From contig NZ_CP031167.1 of assembly GCF_004346925.1 (NCBI RefSeq), forward strand, positions 3,430,001 to 3,494,000: a stretch of 64,000 nt of DNA, given 5' to 3'. Positions 57,299 to 64,000 of the stretch are shown here, piece by piece; within the stretch, counting starts at the first letter, position 1; each line of letters begins with the position of its first letter. The stretch comes from Stenotrophomonas sp. ASS1. Lineage in GTDB: Bacteria; Pseudomonadota; Gammaproteobacteria; Xanthomonadales; Xanthomonadaceae. The position numbers and the translations under genes were made by a program. A model generated the notes under the pieces. That model ran no database searches, had not been told where the DNA came from, and saw nothing but the letters and a program-made list of their open reading frames with translations.

Positions 57299-57634
57299 CG
57301 GGGGAGGCGTCCATATAACCAGATGGAATGTGCTGGTGAGCACTGTTCCTGCGACGCAATTCTAGCGTTAACGAATACTTGACGCGTCCCGGGATGCGCG
57401 GCGGCCGGCGTTCCTCTCTCCCACGTCCTTGCCGCGCGCGTCCCGGGCTCCCTCCCCCGCCAGTGCCGATCCGGGCTAAATGGTTGCTGCTGCAACGTTT
57501 TTTCCGATGACCGGCATTTGACACGCACTGAATATCCCGTTAATTCCTGCTTTGCGCACCGCAACAACCGCCGTCCGCCTCACCCCCGTGATGTCGATTC
57601 CGGTGCCGCCCCCGCCAACCGGAGCTCCGTCCCG
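57299..57634. promoter_or_regulatory. Divergent promoter region of yheS and TonB-dependent receptor
   Basis: This 336-base gap holds no gene. The receptor has a candidate promoter with TTGACA at 57518-57523 and a weak TAATTC at 57541-57546 (17-base spacer). GCGTCCCGGG occurs twice, near 57384 and 57438. No Fur-like box was recognised. Confidence 0.4.
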
Positions 57635-60022
<2,388 letters not shown>

Positions 60023-60043
60023 GCGCTGGCGGGCGCCTCTCTG

Positions 60044-60067
60044 GTAGTGCCGGCCGCTGGCCGGCAA
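60044..60067 (+). repeat. GTAG palindrome (GCCGGCC stem type)
   Basis: GTAGTGCCGGCCGCTGGCCG and onward is the same stem as 32667-32690. It lies just after the receptor stop. Confidence 0.75.
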
Positions 60068-60076
60068 CTCCCTGGT

Positions 60077-60117
60077 GGGGTCAGATCCTTTTTCCTGCGG
60101 GAGAGGGATCTGACCCC
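60077..60117 (+). terminator. Hairpin after the TonB-dependent receptor gene
   Basis: GGGGTCAGATCC (60077-60088) pairs perfectly with GGATCTGACCCC (60106-60117). The 17-base loop contains TTTTT. It is placed between the receptor and ybaL. Confidence 0.6.
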
Positions 60118-60191
60118 ATTCGCATTTAAGGTTTGCCGTATCTGGCGTCATCGGTGAAAATCGGGATACCCCCGATTTCCTGCGAGTGCCG

Positions 60192-61889
60192 ATGCACCAT
60201 GACACCGACCTGATCAACATCGTTGCCGTTGGCCTCGGGCTCGCCTTCATCTTCGGCGCGCTGGCCAACAAGCTCCGCTTGTCTCCCCTGGTCGGTTACC
60301 TGGTTGCTGGCATCTGCGTAGGCCCGTTCACCCCCGGCTTCGTCGCCGACCAGGCGCTGGCCAACCAGCTGGCCGAGCTGGGCGTGATGCTGCTGATGTT
60401 CGGCGTCGGCCTGCACTTCTCGCTGAAGGACCTGATGGCGGTCAAGGCCATCGCCATCCCCGGTGCCATCGGCCAGATCGCGGTCGCTACCCTGCTCGGC
60501 TGGGGCGTGGCCTCGCTGATGGGCTGGCCAGCCCTGCATGGCGTCATCTTCGGTTTCTCGCTGGCCACCGCCAGTACCGTGGTGCTGTTGCGGGCGATGG
60601 AGGAGCGCCGCCTGCTGGAAACCATGCGCGGCAAGATCGCGGTCGGCTGGCTGATCGTGGAAGACCTGGCCTGTGTGCTGGCGCTGGTGATGATGCCGGT
60701 GATGGCCGGTGTGTTCGGCCCCGATGCGGCCAAGGAATCGCACTCGCTGGGCAGCGTGCTGGCCGACATCGGCTGGACCTTCGTGCAGCTGGGCCTGTTC
60801 GTGGCGGTGATGCTGGTGGTCGGGCGCCGGGTCATCCCGTGGATCCTCGAACGTATCGCCGGCACCGGTTCGCGCGAACTGTTCACCCTGTCGGTGCTGG
60901 CGATCGCGCTGGGCGTGGCGTTCGGCTCGGCGATGCTGTTCGGCGTCTCGTTCGCGCTGGGCGCGTTCTTCGCCGGCATGCTGCTCAACGAATCGGAGCT
61001 GAGCCACAAGGCCGCGCATGATTCGCTGCCGCTGCGCGATGCGTTCGCGGTGCTGTTCTTTGTTTCGGTCGGCATGCTGTTCGACCCCAACATCCTCGTC
61101 CAGCACCCGTGGCAGGTGCTGGCCACGGTGCTGATCATCATGTTCGGCAAGTCGGCCGCCGCATTCTTCATCGTGCGCGCGTTCGGCCACCCGACCAGCA
61201 CTGCGCTGACCATCTCGGCCAGCCTGGCGCAGATCGGCGAATTCGCCTTCATCATCGCCGGCCTCGGCGTCGCGCTGCAGATCCTGCCGAAGGAAGGCCA
61301 GTCGCTGGTGCTGGCCGGTGCGCTGGTGTCGATCATGCTCAACCCGCTGGTGTTCGGGCTGCTTGACCGTTGGCAGGCCAAGCAGGAGCAGTCGCCCCAG
61401 GCCGCCGAGCCGGAAGAGGCCACCGGTCCCTCGCGTGACCTGCATGACCATGCCATCGTCATTGGTTACGGCCGGGTCGGCAGCGAGCTGGCGCAGGTGC
61501 TGCGCGATCGTGGCGTGCCGGTGCTGGTGATCGATGACAACAAGGAGCACGTCGAACAGGCGCACGCCAAGGGCCTGGCGGCGATCCGTGGTAGTGCTGC
61601 TGCCGACCGCGTGCTGGCCGAAGCGCATCCGGAACGCGCGAAGATTGCGGTGCTGGCGATTCCTCAGCCGCTGGAAGCCGGTGAGGCGCTGGCCAAGCTG
61701 CGTGCGATCAATCCGGATCTGACCCTGCTGGCGCGAGCACACAGCGATGCGGAGGTGAAGCATCTGCTGGAACACGGTGCCGATGGCACGGTGATGGCAG
61801 AGCGCGAGCTGGCCTATTCGCTGGCCGAGATGGTGATGGCCACGCCGCCGTATCGCGGGCTGGGACAGCACAGTATTCCGGTGGTGTGA
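60192..61889 (+). CDS. ybaL: YbaL-type Kef-family cation:proton antiporter
   Basis: The 565-residue protein starts MHHDTDLINIVAVGLGLAFI, close to the E. coli YbaL start. About twelve membrane helices include RLSPLVGYLVAGICVGPFTP, VGLHFSLKDLMAVKAIAIPG and the core FFVSVGMLFDPNIL. The C-terminal RCK N-domain binds nucleotide (HAIVIGYGRVGSELAQVLRD) and should regulate the channel. It likely exchanges K+ or another cation for protons. A GTG at 60186 is possible, but ATG at 60192 aligns best with the family. Confidence 0.94.
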   Translation: MHHDTDLINIVAVGLGLAFIFGALANKLRLSPLVGYLVAGICVGPFTPGFVADQALANQLAELGVMLLMFGVGLHFSLKDLMAVKAIAIPGAIGQIAVATLLGWGVASLMGWPALHGVIFGFSLATASTVVLLRAMEERRLLETMRGKIAVGWLIVEDLACVLALVMMPVMAGVFGPDAAKESHSLGSVLADIGWTFVQLGLFVAVMLVVGRRVIPWILERIAGTGSRELFTLSVLAIALGVAFGSAMLFGVSFALGAFFAGMLLNESELSHKAAHDSLPLRDAFAVLFFVSVGMLFDPNILVQHPWQVLATVLIIMFGKSAAAFFIVRAFGHPTSTALTISASLAQIGEFAFIIAGLGVALQILPKEGQSLVLAGALVSIMLNPLVFGLLDRWQAKQEQSPQAAEPEEATGPSRDLHDHAIVIGYGRVGSELAQVLRDRGVPVLVIDDNKEHVEQAHAKGLAAIRGSAAADRVLAEAHPERAKIAVLAIPQPLEAGEALAKLRAINPDLTLLARAHSDAEVKHLLEHGADGTVMAERELAYSLAEMVMATPPYRGLGQHSIPVV

Positions 61890-61903
61890 GGAGTGTGGGT
61901 GCG

Positions 61904-62123
61904 GCAGGGCTTGCAGCCCTGCACCTGCTGAAGCAACGGCAACGACAAAAGCAAAAGCTGGCATTCCGTGGGATGGCGGGGTGGGTCCGGTTGCAGGGGA
62001 CGCCGTGAATCCGTCCATGGAGGCTCGGTCGCGCCATCCATGGCGCTCACGCCCCTGCAACCGGGCCCACCCTGCCTTCGACAATTTCCTGCGGCTGTTG
62101 GTAGGTGTCGACCTTGGTCGACG
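61904..62123. repeat. Composite intergenic palindrome element, site E (single minimal unit)
   Basis: The gap 61890-62286 has no gene. It shows the element in its shortest form: hairpin gcagggcttgcagccctgc (61904-61922), ACCTGC, a CAACGGCAACGAC tract, and 25-nt arms 61975-61999 and 62052-62076 with two G.T wobbles. Inside are acgccgtgaatccgtcc and an inner GCGCCATCCATGGCGC hairpin. CTTCGACAATTTCCTGCGGC and a GTAGGTGTCGACC palindrome (62101-62123) end it. It directly follows the ybaL stop. Confidence 0.9.
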
Positions 62124-62154
62124 CGGCGGTGCATCTGACCCCGGAAACAAAAAA

Positions 62155-62184
62155 ATCCCCGGTCGACCCGCATCGACCGGGGAT
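62155..62184 (-). terminator. Rho-independent terminator of metY
   Basis: ATCCCCGGTCGA and TCGACCGGGGAT form a perfect 12-bp stem with a six-base loop. On the minus strand a run of seven T follows (plus-strand A-run 62149-62155). Confidence 0.9.
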
Positions 62185-62286
62185 CTGGATCGCCACGTTG
62201 CCATGCCTTGGAGAGGCAGTTCCACCGTAGCGCATCGCGGTGCCGGTGGTGATCGCCTGTGGCGATGACGACCAAGCGTGCGGCTA

Positions 62287-63573
62287 TCAGGCGCCAGCCA
62301 GGGCCTGCTCCAGGTCGGCACGCAGGTCGCCGATATGCTCGATGCCGATCGACAGCCGCACGGTGTCTTCGCTGACACCGGCCTTGGCCAGTTCGGCGGC
62401 GTCCAGCTGGCGATGGGTAGTCGAGGCGGGATGGGTGGCCAGTGACTTCGCGTCGCCCAGGTTGACCAGGCGGGTGAACAGCTTCAGTGCATCGAGGAAA
62501 CGTGCGCCGGCTTCACGGCCGCCCGGCAGGCCGAAGGTCAGTACGCCCGAGCCGTGCCCACCCAGGTAACGTTGCGCGGCGGCATGCTCGGGGTCGTCGG
62601 CCAGCCCGGCGTAGCGCACCCAGGCCACCTTTGCGTGTGACTTCAGAAACTGCGCGACAGCCAGCGCGTTGGCGTTGATGCGCTCCATGCGCAGCGCCAG
62701 GGTTTCAATGCCCTGCAGGATCAGGAACGCATTGAACGGCGACAGTGCCGCGCCGGTATTGCGCAGCGGCACCACCCGCGCGCGGCCGATGTAGGCCGCC
62801 GGCCCCAGCGCTTCGGTATAGACCACGCCGTGATAGCTGGGGTCGGGCTGGTTGAGCCGTGCGAAGCGCTGGGGTTGTGCAGCCCAGTCGAAGCGGCCGG
62901 AATCGACGATCGCGCCGCCGAGGCTGTTGCCGTGGCCGCCGAGGTACTTGGTCAGCGAATGCACCACGATGTCGGCGCCGTGCTCGAACGGGCGCAGCAG
63001 GAACGGCGTGGCCACGGTGTTGTCGACAATCAGCGGCACGCCGGCGGCATGCGCGACCTCGGCAATCGCCGCGATGTCGGTGACGTTGCCACGCGGGTTA
63101 CCGATCGATTCGACGAACACCGCCTTGGTGCGTTCATCGATCAGCGCGGCGAAGGCGGACGGATCGGCCGGGTCGGCGAAGCGAGCCTGGATGCCGTACT
63201 GCGGCAGCGTGTGCGCCAGCAGGTTGAGGCTGCCGCCATACAGCGCACTGGAGGCAACGATGTTGTCACCGGCCTCGGCGATGGTCTGGATGGCATAGGT
63301 GATCGCCGCCTGCCCCGAGGCCAGTGCCAGCGCGCCGATGCCACCCTCCAGTGCGGCCAGGCGCTGCTCCAGCACGTCGGTAGTGGGGTTCATGATGCGC
63401 GTGTAGATGTTGCCGGGCACCTTCAGGTCGAACAGATCGGCGCCGTGCTGGGTGTCATCGAAGGCATACGCCACCGTCTGGTAGATCGGCACCGCCACCG
63501 CGCGGGTGGTCGGATCGGGACGGTAGCCGCCATGCACGGCCAGGGTTTCCAGTTGCCACTGCGGGTCGCTCAT
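62287..63573 (-). CDS. metY: O-acetylhomoserine sulfhydrylase
   Basis: The 428-residue PLP enzyme makes homocysteine from O-acetylhomoserine and sulfide (direct sulfhydrylation in methionine synthesis). TLAVHGGYRPDPTTRAVAVP opens the Cys/Met metabolism PLP family. The PLP lysine is in VVHSLTKYLGGHG, and NPTTDVLEQRLAALEGG and ASGQAAITYAIQTIAEAGDN are cofactor motifs. Length (about 430) and sequence fit MetY better than MetB or MetC, which are near 380-400. The ATG at 63573 gives MSDPQWQLETL. Confidence 0.9.
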   Translation of the reverse strand: MSDPQWQLETLAVHGGYRPDPTTRAVAVPIYQTVAYAFDDTQHGADLFDLKVPGNIYTRIMNPTTDVLEQRLAALEGGIGALALASGQAAITYAIQTIAEAGDNIVASSALYGGSLNLLAHTLPQYGIQARFADPADPSAFAALIDERTKAVFVESIGNPRGNVTDIAAIAEVAHAAGVPLIVDNTVATPFLLRPFEHGADIVVHSLTKYLGGHGNSLGGAIVDSGRFDWAAQPQRFARLNQPDPSYHGVVYTEALGPAAYIGRARVVPLRNTGAALSPFNAFLILQGIETLALRMERINANALAVAQFLKSHAKVAWVRYAGLADDPEHAAAQRYLGGHGSGVLTFGLPGGREAGARFLDALKLFTRLVNLGDAKSLATHPASTTHRQLDAAELAKAGVSEDTVRLSIGIEHIGDLRADLEQALAGA

Positions 63574-63753
63574 TGCGCCAGGCTCCATCCGGGAAACCGC
63601 CACCATAGGCCAGCCAGAACCACGCGCTGAAAGCTGCTGGCGATGACGCCAGTACCACCGGTTATCAGGTTGGCCGCGATTCAGGCAGCCGTCATGGGCC
63701 GTTGCTAGGCTTCGCCGCCGGGCGCTCCTGCCCGGGCACGGAGGCCCAAGCGC

Positions 63754-64000
63754 ATGCAGTCATCCCCCTGGACACCCGCCGCCAGCGGCTCGCCGACCCC
63801 GGTCCTGCTGGTGGAGGACGACCGCCGCCTGGCAGAGCTGGTCAGCGACTATCTCCACGAACACGGCTTCGCCGTGCAGCATGTGGCCCGTGGCGACCTC
63901 GCCGGTGCAGCCTGCCGCCAGCACGCGCCGGAACTGGTGGTGCTGGACCTGATGCTGCCCGGCCTTGGCGGCATCGACGTGTGCCGGCAGATCCGCAGCT
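63754..64000 (+). CDS. OmpR-type response regulator, N-terminal part (cut by window end)
   Basis: The visible 82 codons encode a receiver domain. PVLLVEDDRRLAELVSDYLH carries the acidic pair, and LVVLDLMLPGLGGIDVCRQI carries the phosphoacceptor Asp and the LPG loop typical of OmpR/PhoB regulators. The ATG at 63754 follows GGAGG at 63740-63744. The output domain and any partner kinase lie beyond the window. It is divergent from metY. Confidence 0.85.
   Translation, partial: MQSSPWTPAASGSPTPVLLVEDDRRLAELVSDYLHEHGFAVQHVARGDLAGAACRQHAPELVVLDLMLPGLGGIDVCRQIRS

Overview
The window is high-GC gammaproteobacterial chromosome that I place in Xanthomonadaceae, almost certainly the Stenotrophomonas maltophilia complex. 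The reasons are an L2-type class A beta-lactamase divergent from ampR, a copL-copA-copB copper operon, many GTAG-headed palindromes of the SMAG type (S. maltophilia GTAG repeats), and Xanthomonas-like gene order. No prophage, plasmid or CRISPR signature is visible. The only intact mobile element is one IS110-family insertion.

Layout. 0.2-2 kb: gshB and a TonB-family gene, an arrangement that sits beside the type IV pilus Chp cluster in pseudomonads. 2.7-5.5 kb (minus): yoaA-type helicase and tsaB. 6-9 kb (minus): PBP1B (mrcB) with an overlapping TPR lipoprotein that looks like its activator LpoP. 9-11 kb: two coupled GT2 glycosyltransferases of lower GC. 11-20 kb: a TPR membrane protein, relA, a periplasmic protein, hrpA and dps. 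20.7-26 kb: recQ, copLAB and a GNAT acetyltransferase. 26.5-27.75 kb: an IS110 element sitting inside a SMAG palindrome. 27.8-33.7 kb: small accessory genes (zinc ribbon, CPBP protease, single-domain response regulator, two esterase-D-like hydrolases, a TatA-like 34-residue peptide), tRNA-Lys and a secreted zincin.

33.8-50.4 kb is one long minus-strand convoy. It runs aspS, an acidic-tail protein, a GNAT enzyme, a hydrolase, yebC, ruvC, ruvA, kup, a 0.7-kb gap, ruvB, ybgC, tolQRAB, pal, cpoB, queE and queC. It combines Holliday-junction processing, envelope constriction (Tol-Pal), and queuosine precursor synthesis. 50.5-64 kb holds a DUF3011 protein, a lipoprotein, a CPA2 antiporter, blaL2/ampR, an ABC-F protein (YheS), a TonB-dependent receptor, a YbaL-type antiporter, metY, and the start of an OmpR-family response regulator cut by the window edge.

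The most unusual structure is non-coding. Five intergenic regions (2.06-2.64, 5.47-5.95, 20.28-20.66, 42.25-42.66 and 61.90-62.12 kb) carry the same large composite element. Each has a GC hairpin followed by ACCCGC, a phased CAACG/TTTTGA tract, a ~25-bp stem whose sequence differs between copies but stays self-complementary, a conserved inner strand (ACGCCGTAAACCCGTCC and variants), and an inner hairpin with a CATCCATG loop. Three sites hold two units head to head. The second strong lead is the IS110 element: its ends can be read from the interrupted palindrome with an AG/CT core on both sides, and its upstream non-coding end, where IS110 bridge RNAs are encoded, contains a 35-bp tandem duplication.
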